Assembly: GCF_036226365.1 (NCBI RefSeq)
Contig: NZ_CP108462.1
Location: 4,958,501-5,022,500, forward strand
Length of the DNA: 64,000 bases
Reading direction: 5' to 3'
From: Streptomyces sp. NBC_01262
GTDB taxonomy: Bacteria > Actinomycetota > Actinomycetes > Streptomycetales > Streptomycetaceae
The translations under genes and the position numbers were made by a program. The notes beneath the pieces were generated by a model. The model ran no database searches, had not been told where the DNA came from, and saw only the letters and a program-made list of their open reading frames with translations. Positions 36,781 to 44,354 of the stretch are shown one piece after another; positions within the stretch are counted from its first letter, which is position 1; each line of letters starts with the position of its first letter.

Positions 36781-36787
36781 CCGTCGG

Positions 36788-36825
36788 GTCCGTCGTCATG
36801 TTTCACGTGAAACATGACGACGGAC
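36788..36825. other. parS site 7 embedded in a 38-bp perfect palindrome
   Basis: A second parS core at 36800-36813 lies at the centre of a 38-bp perfect inverted repeat with different flanks (GTCCGTCGTCAT and its complement). It ends 12 bp before the stop of the convergent LppU-like gene and is the likely terminator for it. Confidence 0.93.
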
Positions 36826-36836
36826 ACGACGGGCGG

Positions 36837-37238
36837 CTACTTCACCGCGGTCAGGCAGAGGGTGACCGTGCTCGTCTTCCGGTGGCCCTTGCGCCCGGTG
36901 GTGCTGGTCTCGGAGTAGCCGGTGGTGCCGGCGGCGCAGAGCGAGGTGTCGCGGGTGTTCTTGTGGACGGCGGCCACCTTGTACGTGGCCTCGGACGAGG
37001 TGCAGTCCACGATGGTCATGTCCGGGCTGATGGCCGAGCCCTCGTTCTTCATGCAGTCGCCGACCGCGGCGTACTTGGCGGTGTCCTCGCCGAAGTCGAA
37101 GTACTCCAGGGCGCCCCAGCCGATGCCCACGACCGCGAGGATGGCGACGATCTTGATGAGATTCTTCTTGATGCTGTCGCTGTCGCCGCTCTGCGGTGCT
37201 GTCGGCACCTGCGGTATCGGCCCCTGCGGATACGACAC
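36837..37238 (-). CDS. LppU/SCO3897-family membrane-anchored protein
   Basis: A 133-residue protein with a short Pro/Gln-rich cytoplasmic start, one transmembrane helix (LIKIVAILAVVGIGWGALEYF) and an extracellular domain with Cys residues in GDCMKNEG, VDCTSSEA, SLCAAG and TLCL. This pattern and the position next to cca match the LppU/SCO3897 family, whose function is unknown. The GTG at 37238 has GAGGGG eight bases upstream; an ATG ten codons earlier lacks one. Confidence 0.8.
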   Translation of the reverse strand: MSYPQGPIPQVPTAPQSGDSDSIKKNLIKIVAILAVVGIGWGALEYFDFGEDTAKYAAVGDCMKNEGSAISPDMTIVDCTSSEATYKVAAVHKNTRDTSLCAAGTTGYSETSTTGRKGHRKTSTVTLCLTAVK

Positions 37239-37285
37239 GGAATTCCCCTCGTTGGCGATCGGATGCACGATCGAGGTCAGTCACG

Positions 37286-38599
37286 TTATCGGCGGGCGCT
37301 GACGCGCAGCCAGTCACGGACCGAATCCGTTCCCGAGGCGATGCCGAACGCGACCGTCGCGTAGAGCGCCGACAGCACGGTCAGCAGCACCGCCGAGCGG
37401 CCGTCGGGGGGCAGCATCAGGGCGGAGACCGCGGCGGCGCCGACGAAGGCCACGTTGAACAGGACGTCGTAGAGGGAGAAGACGCGGCCGCGGTACGCGT
37501 CGTCGACGCTGGACTGGACGACGGTGTCGGTGGCGATCTTCGCGCCCTGGGTGGCGGCGCCGATGAGGAACGCCGCCGCCAGTATCGGCGTGGGCCGGAA
37601 GGGCAGCCCGAGCACGGGCAGCAGCACTGCCGCCGAGCCCGCGCAGACCGCGATCCAGCCGGAGGTGCCGAGCCGGCCCGTCGCCCAGGGGGTGATCACC
37701 GCGGCCGCGAAGAAGCCCGCACCCGAGACCGCCACGGCGAGTCCCAGGAGCGCGAGGCCGCCGTCCGGGTCGCCGTCCGGTCCCGCGTCGGTCCAGGCGT
37801 ACCGGCACAGCATCAGGACGGTGACCGTCAGCCCGCCGTAGCAGAAGCGCATCACCGACATCGCGGCCATCGTCCGCGCGGCGAGCGGACGCATCCGAAG
37901 ATGGCGGAGCCCGTCGGCCAGCCCCCGTGCGGTGTGGGCGAGCGCCGCACGCGCTCCGGGCAGCACGCGCGAGGGGTCGGGCCCCAGCAGGTCCGGTGGC
38001 ATGGTCAGGGCGGCCAGGCCCGCGCACAGGTAGACCAGCGCCGCGAGCAGCACCACGGTGGCGTCCGCCCCGGTGCCCTTGGCCAGGCCCAGGTGGACGA
38101 GGAAGGCCAGGCCGCCGCCCGCGGTCGCGGCGAGCGTACCGGCCGTCGGGGAGAGCGAGTTGGCCATCACCAGCCGCTCGCCGTCCACGACGCGCGGCAG
38201 CGCCGCGGAGAGCCCGGCCAGCACGAACCGGTTGACCGCGGTGACCGACAGCGCGGACAGATAGAACAGCCAGTCCGGGACGTGCAGCAGCATCAGCACC
38301 GCCGTACCGGCCGACAGCACCGCCCGCAGCAGATTGCAGTGCAGCAGGACCTGGCGCCGCCGCCAGCGGTCCAGCAGGACCCCGGTGAACGGCCCGAGCA
38401 GCGAGTACGGAAGCAGCAGCACCGCCATCGCGGAGGCGATCGCGGCCGGCGAGGCCTGCTTCTCCGGTGAGAACACCACGTAGGTGGCCAGTGCCACCTG
38501 GTAGACCCCGTCGGACAGTTGCGACAGCAACCGCACCAGCAGCAGCCGTCGGAAGTCGCGCAGCCGCAGCAGCACCCTGAGATCCCGCACCGAACCCAT
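37286..38599 (-). CDS. MFS transporter
   Basis: A 437-residue membrane protein with about 12 hydrophobic segments. It has the MFS loop motif between helices 2 and 3 (GVLLDRWRRRQVLL) and a central loop with basic residues. The N-terminus is cytoplasmic and Arg-rich (LRLRDFRRLLLVRLLSQLS). It resembles multidrug-efflux type permeases, but the substrate cannot be inferred. The ATG at 38599 follows GAGG; upstream codons of the frame lie in the terminator of ino1. Confidence 0.88.
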   Translation of the reverse strand: MGSVRDLRVLLRLRDFRRLLLVRLLSQLSDGVYQVALATYVVFSPEKQASPAAIASAMAVLLLPYSLLGPFTGVLLDRWRRRQVLLHCNLLRAVLSAGTAVLMLLHVPDWLFYLSALSVTAVNRFVLAGLSAALPRVVDGERLVMANSLSPTAGTLAATAGGGLAFLVHLGLAKGTGADATVVLLAALVYLCAGLAALTMPPDLLGPDPSRVLPGARAALAHTARGLADGLRHLRMRPLAARTMAAMSVMRFCYGGLTVTVLMLCRYAWTDAGPDGDPDGGLALLGLAVAVSGAGFFAAAVITPWATGRLGTSGWIAVCAGSAAVLLPVLGLPFRPTPILAAAFLIGAATQGAKIATDTVVQSSVDDAYRGRVFSLYDVLFNVAFVGAAAVSALMLPPDGRSAVLLTVLSALYATVAFGIASGTDSVRDWLRVSARR

Positions 38600-38621
38600 G
38601 GAGCACAGCCTCACATGACGC

Positions 38622-38654
38622 GAAGGCCCCCGGGTGCTCCACCCGGGGGCCTTC
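38622..38654 (-). terminator. Terminator of inositol synthase gene
   Basis: A perfect 14-bp stem (GAAGGCCCCCGGGT and its complement) with a 5-base loop, 35 bp past the ino1 stop. Confidence 0.88.
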
Positions 38655-38689
38655 ATGAAACGCGTCGTACAGAGCGTCGGCTCAGCCGA

Positions 38690-39772
38690 TCAGCGCTCGA
38701 CCTCGCCGCGGATGAACTTCTCGACGTTGTCGCGGGCCTCGTCGTCGAAGTACTGCACCGGCGGGGACTTCATGAAGTACGAGGACGCGGACAGGATCGG
38801 GCCGCCGATGCCGCGGTCCTTGGCGATCTTCGCGGCGCGCACCGCGTCGATGATGACACCGGCGGAGTTCGGGGAGTCCCAGACCTCCAGCTTGTACTCC
38901 AGGTTCAGCGGGACGTCGCCGAAGGCGCGGCCCTCGAGGCGGACGTACGCCCACTTGCGGTCGTCGAGCCACTGCACGTAGTCGGACGGGCCGATGTGGA
39001 CGTTCTTGGAGCCCAGCTCGCGGTCGGGGATCTGCGAGGTGACGGCCTGCGTCTTGGAGATCTTCTTGGACTCCAGGCGCTCGCGCTCCAGCATGTTCTT
39101 GAAGTCCATGTTGCCGCCGACGTTCAGCTGCATGGTGCGCTCGACCAGGACACCGCGGTCCTCGAAGAGCTTGGTGAGCACGCGGTGCGTGATCGTGGCG
39201 CCGACCTGCGACTTGATGTCGTCACCGACGATCGGCACACCGGCCTCGGTGAACTTGTCCGCCCACTCCTTGGTGCCGGCGATGAAGACCGGCAGCGCGT
39301 TGACGAAGGCGACCTTGGCGTCGATGGCGCACTGGGCGTAGAACTTCGCGGCGTCCTCGGAACCCACCGGCAGGTAGCAGACCAGGACATCGACCTGCTT
39401 GTCCTTGAGGACCTTCACGATGTCGGCCGGCTCCTCGCCGGACTCCTCGATGGTCTCGCGGTAGTACTTGCCCAGGCCGTCGTAGGTGTGGCCGCGCTGC
39501 ACGGTCACACCGCTCTGCGGGACGTCGCAGATCTTGATGGTGTTGTTCTCGCTGGCGCCGATGGCGTCCGCGAGGTCGAGGCCGACCTTCTTCGCGTCGA
39601 TATCGAAGGCGGCCACGAACTCGACGTCACGTACGTGGTAATCACCGAACTGCACATGCATGAGGCCGGGCACACGGCCGTTCGGGTCGGCGTCCTTGTA
39701 GTACTCGACACCCTGCACCAGCGACGCGGCGCAGTTGCCCACGCCAACGATGGCTACGCGAACCGAACCCAC
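38690..39772 (-). CDS. ino1: Inositol-3-phosphate synthase
   Basis: A 360-residue NAD-dependent enzyme making inositol 3-phosphate from glucose 6-phosphate, the precursor of mycothiol and phosphatidylinositol. The Rossmann motif VAIVGVGNCAASLVQG is at residues 5-20; the conserved LNVGGNMDFKNM and catalytic-region KSPPVQYFDD are visible. Length matches the short actinobacterial form. The GTG at 39772 has AGGAG five bases upstream. A PadR regulator gene lies upstream on the same strand, 68 bp away, so the two may form an operon. Confidence 0.95.
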   Translation of the reverse strand: MGSVRVAIVGVGNCAASLVQGVEYYKDADPNGRVPGLMHVQFGDYHVRDVEFVAAFDIDAKKVGLDLADAIGASENNTIKICDVPQSGVTVQRGHTYDGLGKYYRETIEESGEEPADIVKVLKDKQVDVLVCYLPVGSEDAAKFYAQCAIDAKVAFVNALPVFIAGTKEWADKFTEAGVPIVGDDIKSQVGATITHRVLTKLFEDRGVLVERTMQLNVGGNMDFKNMLERERLESKKISKTQAVTSQIPDRELGSKNVHIGPSDYVQWLDDRKWAYVRLEGRAFGDVPLNLEYKLEVWDSPNSAGVIIDAVRAAKIAKDRGIGGPILSASSYFMKSPPVQYFDDEARDNVEKFIRGEVER

Positions 39773-39817
39773 GGTTGCTCCTCGTCTAAGTTCAATCGTC
39801 ATTATTTGTCCTGCTCA

Positions 39818-39841
39818 GTACTGCTGAACTGCTGTACTGCT
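39818..39841. repeat. Three 8-bp tandem repeats upstream of inositol synthase
   Basis: GTACTGCT, GAACTGCT and GTACTGCT stand head to tail, ending at the padR stop. They lie 46 bp upstream of the inositol synthase start, where a regulator could bind. Confidence 0.75.
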
Positions 39842-40431
39842 CAGTCCTGATCGCCGAACGGCGGCTTGGTCCTCCCGGCCCGTTCGGTCTCGATCAGCTC
39901 GTTCAGCCAGCGGACCTCGCGCTCCACCGACTCCATGCCGTGCCGTTGCAGCTCGAGCGTGTAGTCGTCGAGCCGCTCGCGGGTACGCGCGAGGGACGCG
40001 CGCATCTTCTCCAGGCGCTCTTCCAGGCGGCTGCGCCGCCCTTCGAGTACACGCATCCGTACGTCACGTGACGTCTGGCCGAAGAAGGCGAACCGAGCGG
40101 CGAAGTGCTCGTCCTCCCACGCATCGGGTCCGGAGTGGGCGAGCAGCTCTTCGAAGTGCTCCTTGCCCGCGGCTGTCAACCGGTAGACGATCTTCGCCCG
40201 CCGGCCGGCCAGCGGCGCGGCGAGGGGATCGACCTCCGGACCACCGGTCTCCTCGACCAGGTAGCCCTGGGAGACCAGTGTCTTCAGGCAGGGATAGAGG
40301 CTGCCGTAACTGAACGCGCGGAATACGCCGAGCGAGGTGTTGAGCCGCTTGCGCAGCTCATAGCCATGCATCGGGGATTCGCGCAGCAGGCCGAGAATGG
40401 CGAACTCAAGGATGCCGGAGCGCTTGCTCAT
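39841..40431 (-). CDS. PadR family transcriptional regulator
   Basis: A 196-residue regulator. The N-terminal winged helix is typical of PadR (LEFAILGLLRESPMHGYELRKRL ... SYGSLYPCLKTLVSQGYLV), and a C-terminal helical, coiled-coil region (LEERLEKMRASLARTRERLDD) makes the dimer. The ATG at 40431 has GGAGG nine bases upstream; the alternative start at 40440 is too close to it. A perfect palindrome lies 69 bp upstream, so the gene is probably autoregulated. Its likely target besides itself is the inositol synthase gene downstream. Confidence 0.92.
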   Translation of the reverse strand: MSKRSGILEFAILGLLRESPMHGYELRKRLNTSLGVFRAFSYGSLYPCLKTLVSQGYLVEETGGPEVDPLAAPLAGRRAKIVYRLTAAGKEHFEELLAHSGPDAWEDEHFAARFAFFGQTSRDVRMRVLEGRRSRLEERLEKMRASLARTRERLDDYTLELQRHGMESVEREVRWLNELIETERAGRTKPPFGDQD

Positions 40432-40499
40432 GGTCTGCATCCTCCCCGTCCGCGGGTCCTCGTCGCCACTCAGTCCCTGTTCAGCCACTTATCTCGCCT

Positions 40500-40522
40500 T
40501 GATGTATCGACTCGATACATCA
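40500..40522. promoter_or_regulatory. Probable PadR operator palindrome
   Basis: A 23-bp perfect palindrome (TGATGTATCGA, one central base, and its complement) upstream of padR. It is AT-richer than its surroundings. PadR regulators bind such ATGTAT/ATACAT palindromes. Confidence 0.75.
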
Positions 40523-40665
40523 CGACGATAGAACGAGCTGCGATGTCCGGCAAGACGACCCACGGTGAGCGGCGTCACATCGGGAAACCTGTGAGACGTC
40601 AACCGCCCCGTTATGTGATGAACGTTGGCCTAGAGCGTCTTTTGACCGTGCGTACTCTGTTCGCC

Positions 40666-40824
40666 ATGCAGATCACAGGGAACCGAGTGACGCAAGATGA
40701 CGTCCTGTTCCTTGGTGGAGTGCGGCCTTCGGGAGATACCGTCGCACTCCGGGGGGACCGCGAATCCTTGAATCCTTGCCGCTTCCAGGCGCTGCCGCCT
40801 GTCCTAGGAGTTAGCTGTTCATGA
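40666..40824 (+). CDS. Possible short leader ORF upstream of the penicillin-binding protein
   Basis: A 52-codon frame starting at an ATG that lies 8 bases after a TACTCT element, so it could be leaderless. Its stop overlaps the PBP start (ATGA). No known motif is visible in its product (ITGNRVTQDDVLFLGG...). The rest of the 389-bp padR-PBP gap holds the PadR operator and probably the divergent promoters. It may simply be part of the 5' leader. Confidence 0.25.
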   Translation: MQITGNRVTQDDVLFLGGVRPSGDTVALRGDRESLNPCRFQALPPVLGVSCS

Positions 40825-43526
40825 GCGAGCACCGTCGCAAGCAGCCGCAGTCGCCCGACGGCGGCCGCGCAGCCGCCCGTCGCGGCGCGCCGCAGCAGCC
40901 CCCGCCGCAAGGCGGGCGGCGGCCCGCGCCCCGATCGCAGTCCTACGGTTCCCCATCGGAGGGCTACGGCTCCGGCCCGGCCCCCGCCGGTTCCGGTTCC
41001 GGCCCGCGCCCCGGCCCGGCCCCAGCCGATCCCGGGCCCGCCTACGGAGGCCGCGCCGCCGCGCGCCGAGCGCAGCAGGGCGGCAGACGCCGCGCGGCCA
41101 ACAGCTCCGACCCGGTGACCATCGGACCCGGCGGTGGCCGTAGCGGTGGCCGCGGGGGCGGCAAGAAGCCCCCGAAGTGGCGCATCGTCGACTACCCCCG
41201 CTGGGGCAAGGACGGCTGGCGCCGCTGGATGCCGTCCTGGAAGCTCGTCACCGGCCTGTGCCTGACGTTCTTCGGCGGCATCCTCGGCGTGGCCGGCATC
41301 GGGTACGCGATGGTGGCCGTGCCGAAGGCCGCCGACGCGGCGACGGCGCAGAACAACGTCTACTACTGGGACGACGGCAGCGAGATGGTCGCGACCGGCG
41401 GCGCGGTCAACCGCCAGAACCTCGGCATCGCCGAGATCCCGAAGTCGATGCAGTGGGCCGTGGTCTCGGCCGAGAACAAGACCTTCTACACCGACTCGGG
41501 CGTCGACCCCATGGGTATCGCCCGCGCGCTGTACAACATGGCCAAGGGCGGCGAGACGCAGGGTGGCTCCACCATCACCCAGCAGTACGTCAAGAACGCC
41601 CGCCTCGGCGACCAGTCACAGACCGTCACCCGTAAGTTCAAAGAGCTCTTCATCTCGATAAAGGTCCGCAACCAGCTGAAGCCGGACGAGATCATGGAGG
41701 GCTACCTCAACACCTCCTACTTCGGACGGCGTTCGTACGGCCTCCAGGCCGCGGCCCGCTCGTACTACGGCATCGACGCGGTGAAGCTCAACGCCAGCCA
41801 GAGCGCCTTCCTCGCCGCGCTGCTCAACGGCCCGACGTACTACGACCCGTACGGCAACGTGGACATCGACAAGGCGGCGACCGCCGAGTCCAACACCAAG
41901 AACGCCACGTACCGCTGGCAGTGGATCCTCGACAAGGAGCTTGAGTTCGGGCACATGACCAAGGCGGAACACGACAAGTGGATCGCCAAGGGATTCCCGA
42001 TGCCCATCAAGCAGAAGAGCAGCCAGGAGCTGAGCGGGCAGATCGGCTACCTCGTCAGCCTCGCCAAGAGCTACGCCATCAACAACAGCGACGGCGAGAT
42101 CACCACCGAGAAGATGGAGCTGGGCGGCTACCGGATCTACACCACCTTCAACAAGAAGAAGGTGGGCGAGCTGGAAGCCGCGGTGAAGAAGGTCCGCAAG
42201 AACAACGAGAACACCAAGGCGCGTCCCAAGGTCGACACCTATGTGCAGTTCGGCGGCGCCTCGGTGGACCCGAGTACCGGAGCGATCGTCGCGATCTACG
42301 GCGGCACGGACGCGACCAAGCACTTCACGGACAACGCCGACGCGACCGGAGCCCCGGTCGGCTCGACCTTCAAGCCCTTCGTGCTCGCCGCGGCGATGAC
42401 CTACGGCAAGCGCAACAAGGACTGGACCGAAGCGGACGGGCTTCAGGACCGTACGATCGTGTCGCAGAAGAGCATCTACAGCGGCAAGAACAAGCTGAAG
42501 ATCAAGAACTACGACGGCTCCGTCTGGCTCGACAAGGACGGCAACGAGTGGCTGCAGACCAACGATGACGACGACTCCTACGGCAACATCACCATTCGCG
42601 AGGCCATGAGGGTCTCCGCGAACGCCCCGTTCGTCCAGCTCGGCATGGACGTCGGTACGGACAAGGTGCGCTCCGCCGCCCTCAGCGCAGGGCTCCTCGA
42701 AAGCAGCCTGGCGACCTCGACCAACAGCCCGTCCTTCTCCATCGGTACGTCCACGCCGAGCGCCATCCGTATGGCGGGCGCCTACTCCACCTTCGCCAAC
42801 AGCGGGAAGCAGAACGACCCGTACTCGGTGCAGAAGGTCGTGCGGGACAGCGTCGTGAAGTACGAGCACAAGACGACGGCCAAGCCGGCCTTCTCCGCGG
42901 CCGTCGCCGACAACGTCACGGACGTGCTGAAGAACGTCGTCGACAAGGGAACGGGTACCTCGGCCCAGCTCAGCGGCCGGGAGGTGGCCGGCAAGACCGG
43001 TACCACCGACGGCAACAAGTCCGCCTGGTTCGTCGGCTACACCCCGCAGCTGTCCACGTCGGTCGTCATGTTCCGCTACAACGACAACGCCAAGGCCAAG
43101 AACCGCAAGTTCCTGGAGATGTTCGGCACCTACGGCAAGGACAAGATCCACGGTGCTTCCTTCCCGGCCGAGATCTGGCACGACTACATGTCCGCCGCTC
43201 TGAAGGGCACCACCGCCGAAACCTTCCCCAACCCCGAGAAGCTCGGTTCGGTGGTCTACGGCGGCGGCGCCTCCAGCCCGTCCCCGTCCATCTCGGCCAG
43301 CCCCTCGATCACCGCGTCCCCGAGCATCACGCCGTCGAAGACGGCGACGCAGTCCGCCACCCCCACCGCCACGGCGAGCGACACCTGCGGCACGTTTGAC
43401 GTGGATTGCGGCTCCGACGGTGGCACCACGGAGTCGGCCAGCCCGAGTGAGAGTACGAGCAGCGACACCACCAACGGGAACAGCAGCAACGGCAGTAGCG
43501 GGCTGTTCAACGGCGGCACAGGTTAG
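40821..43526 (+). CDS. Class A penicillin-binding protein (transglycosylase/transpeptidase)
   Basis: A 901-residue bifunctional peptidoglycan synthase. A Pro/Gly/Arg-rich cytoplasmic tail of about 130 residues precedes a membrane helix (GLCLTFFGGILGVAGIGYAM near 140-165). The GT51 transglycosylase domain follows with the catalytic Glu in VSAENKTFY near 212 and the GGSTITQQYVKN motif. The transpeptidase motifs are STFK near 515 (Ser active site), SAN near 598 and KTGT near 724. There is no PASTA domain; the C-terminus is a Ser/Thr-rich tail. It polymerises and cross-links lipid II delivered by MurJ. A strong hairpin follows. Confidence 0.94.
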   Translation: MSEHRRKQPQSPDGGRAAARRGAPQQPPPQGGRRPAPRSQSYGSPSEGYGSGPAPAGSGSGPRPGPAPADPGPAYGGRAAARRAQQGGRRRAANSSDPVTIGPGGGRSGGRGGGKKPPKWRIVDYPRWGKDGWRRWMPSWKLVTGLCLTFFGGILGVAGIGYAMVAVPKAADAATAQNNVYYWDDGSEMVATGGAVNRQNLGIAEIPKSMQWAVVSAENKTFYTDSGVDPMGIARALYNMAKGGETQGGSTITQQYVKNARLGDQSQTVTRKFKELFISIKVRNQLKPDEIMEGYLNTSYFGRRSYGLQAAARSYYGIDAVKLNASQSAFLAALLNGPTYYDPYGNVDIDKAATAESNTKNATYRWQWILDKELEFGHMTKAEHDKWIAKGFPMPIKQKSSQELSGQIGYLVSLAKSYAINNSDGEITTEKMELGGYRIYTTFNKKKVGELEAAVKKVRKNNENTKARPKVDTYVQFGGASVDPSTGAIVAIYGGTDATKHFTDNADATGAPVGSTFKPFVLAAAMTYGKRNKDWTEADGLQDRTIVSQKSIYSGKNKLKIKNYDGSVWLDKDGNEWLQTNDDDDSYGNITIREAMRVSANAPFVQLGMDVGTDKVRSAALSAGLLESSLATSTNSPSFSIGTSTPSAIRMAGAYSTFANSGKQNDPYSVQKVVRDSVVKYEHKTTAKPAFSAAVADNVTDVLKNVVDKGTGTSAQLSGREVAGKTGTTDGNKSAWFVGYTPQLSTSVVMFRYNDNAKAKNRKFLEMFGTYGKDKIHGASFPAEIWHDYMSAALKGTTAETFPNPEKLGSVVYGGGASSPSPSISASPSITASPSITPSKTATQSATPTATASDTCGTFDVDCGSDGGTTESASPSESTSSDTTNGNSSNGSSGLFNGGTG

Positions 43527-43546
43527 CGCTGCGCTGCCTGACGGAT

Positions 43547-43579
43547 GCGCCTCCTCGACCCGGTCGGTCGAGGAGGCGC
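43547..43579. terminator. Terminator between PBP gene and the accessory block
   Basis: A perfect 14-bp stem (GCGCCTCCTCGACC and its complement) with a 5-base loop, between the convergent PBP and the 229-residue protein gene. It marks the left edge of the accessory region. Confidence 0.85.
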
Positions 43580-43581
43580 GG

Positions 43582-44271
43582 TCACGCGTTGCCGGGACCA
43601 GGGACGCCGGCGAGCCGGGCGGCCTCGCGGATGAACGAAGGAATCGGATCCGTGTCGCCCAGTTCCAACCCGGTGTGCCCGGCCCAGGCACGGATGGCGT
43701 CGTCGGCGCTCTCCCCCGGTCCGGGTGACGGCTCTGCGGGACGGATCGGCTCCAGCGGGGGGCGCTGGGGATCGTAGCGGTGCCGCCCCAGCTCGTCCCC
43801 GATCCGGTGGACACGGTCGGACTCCGGCGGTGCGGGCCAGATGGTCAGCCGGTGCTCCTCCACCCACGTCCCGACGCTGTTGCGCTCGCGTCCCCGGTCA
43901 CGGCCGCGTGTCTCGATACGAATCCGGTACCAGCCGGAGCCGGCCTGTGCGAGGTTCCCGGCGTCGGGCCGGCCCGCACCGCCCCAGCCTTCCAGGCCCA
44001 GCTTTCCGCTGACACTGCAGATGCTGACATCCACGGCCGTCTCCCACGAGGGTTCTGACCCGGCCGGGGGATCGTCCCGGACTTCGACCGTCAGCCGGAT
44101 ATTGCCCGTGTTCGTGCCGCAGATTACCGTCAGGTGCTCAGGCCCTCCGGCCGCGACGGTGTTACCCTCGCGGACTCTCCGGAGCGTGTCGTAGGGGTCG
44201 GAGCCGAAGTCCGGGCCGCAGAGGTAGTACTGCGCGTATTCCACCCGCATCGTGTCGGTCGTCCATGTCAT
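43582..44271 (-). CDS. Uncharacterised protein, candidate immunity partner of the DNase-domain protein
   Basis: A 229-residue protein without signal peptide or membrane segment, so probably cytoplasmic. The first 130 residues look beta-rich (VEYAQYYLCGPDF, LTVICGTNTGNIRLTVEVRD, SGWYRIRIETRGRD); the rest is Pro/Glu-rich and contains an EEHRLTIWPAP segment. No family is recognised. It lies 83 bp downstream of the DNase-domain gene on the same strand, with AAGGA seven bases before its ATG. In Bacillus the NucA nuclease has an adjacent inhibitor (Nin/ComJ), so by position and predicted fold this could be the inhibitor here. That is inference. Confidence 0.55.
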   Translation of the reverse strand: MTWTTDTMRVEYAQYYLCGPDFGSDPYDTLRRVREGNTVAAGGPEHLTVICGTNTGNIRLTVEVRDDPPAGSEPSWETAVDVSICSVSGKLGLEGWGGAGRPDAGNLAQAGSGWYRIRIETRGRDRGRERNSVGTWVEEHRLTIWPAPPESDRVHRIGDELGRHRYDPQRPPLEPIRPAEPSPGPGESADDAIRAWAGHTGLELGDTDPIPSFIREAARLAGVPGPGNA

Positions 44272-44291
44272 ACCCAGATCCTTGCAGCAGG

Positions 44292-44334
44292 GCGGGGGAG
44301 CCGCCCAGCGCTCGGCGCCGGGTGACTCCCCCGC
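44292..44334 (-). terminator. Weak hairpin between the DNase-domain gene and its downstream gene
   Basis: A 9-bp stem (GCGGGGGAG and its complement) closing a 25-base loop. If functional it could lower, but not block, expression of the downstream gene. Confidence 0.35.
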
Positions 44335-44354
44335 AATCTTTCCGTCCGGCTCAG

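Noticed and set aside
35193..36827. Upstream extension of the DUF6049 frame
   Set aside because: It is antisense to cca, a clear conserved gene. The signal peptide lies just after the ATG at 35192.
40061..40074. Palindrome ACGTCACGTGACGT inside padR
   Set aside because: It resembles parS but differs at several positions and lies inside codons; I do not count it as a ParB site.
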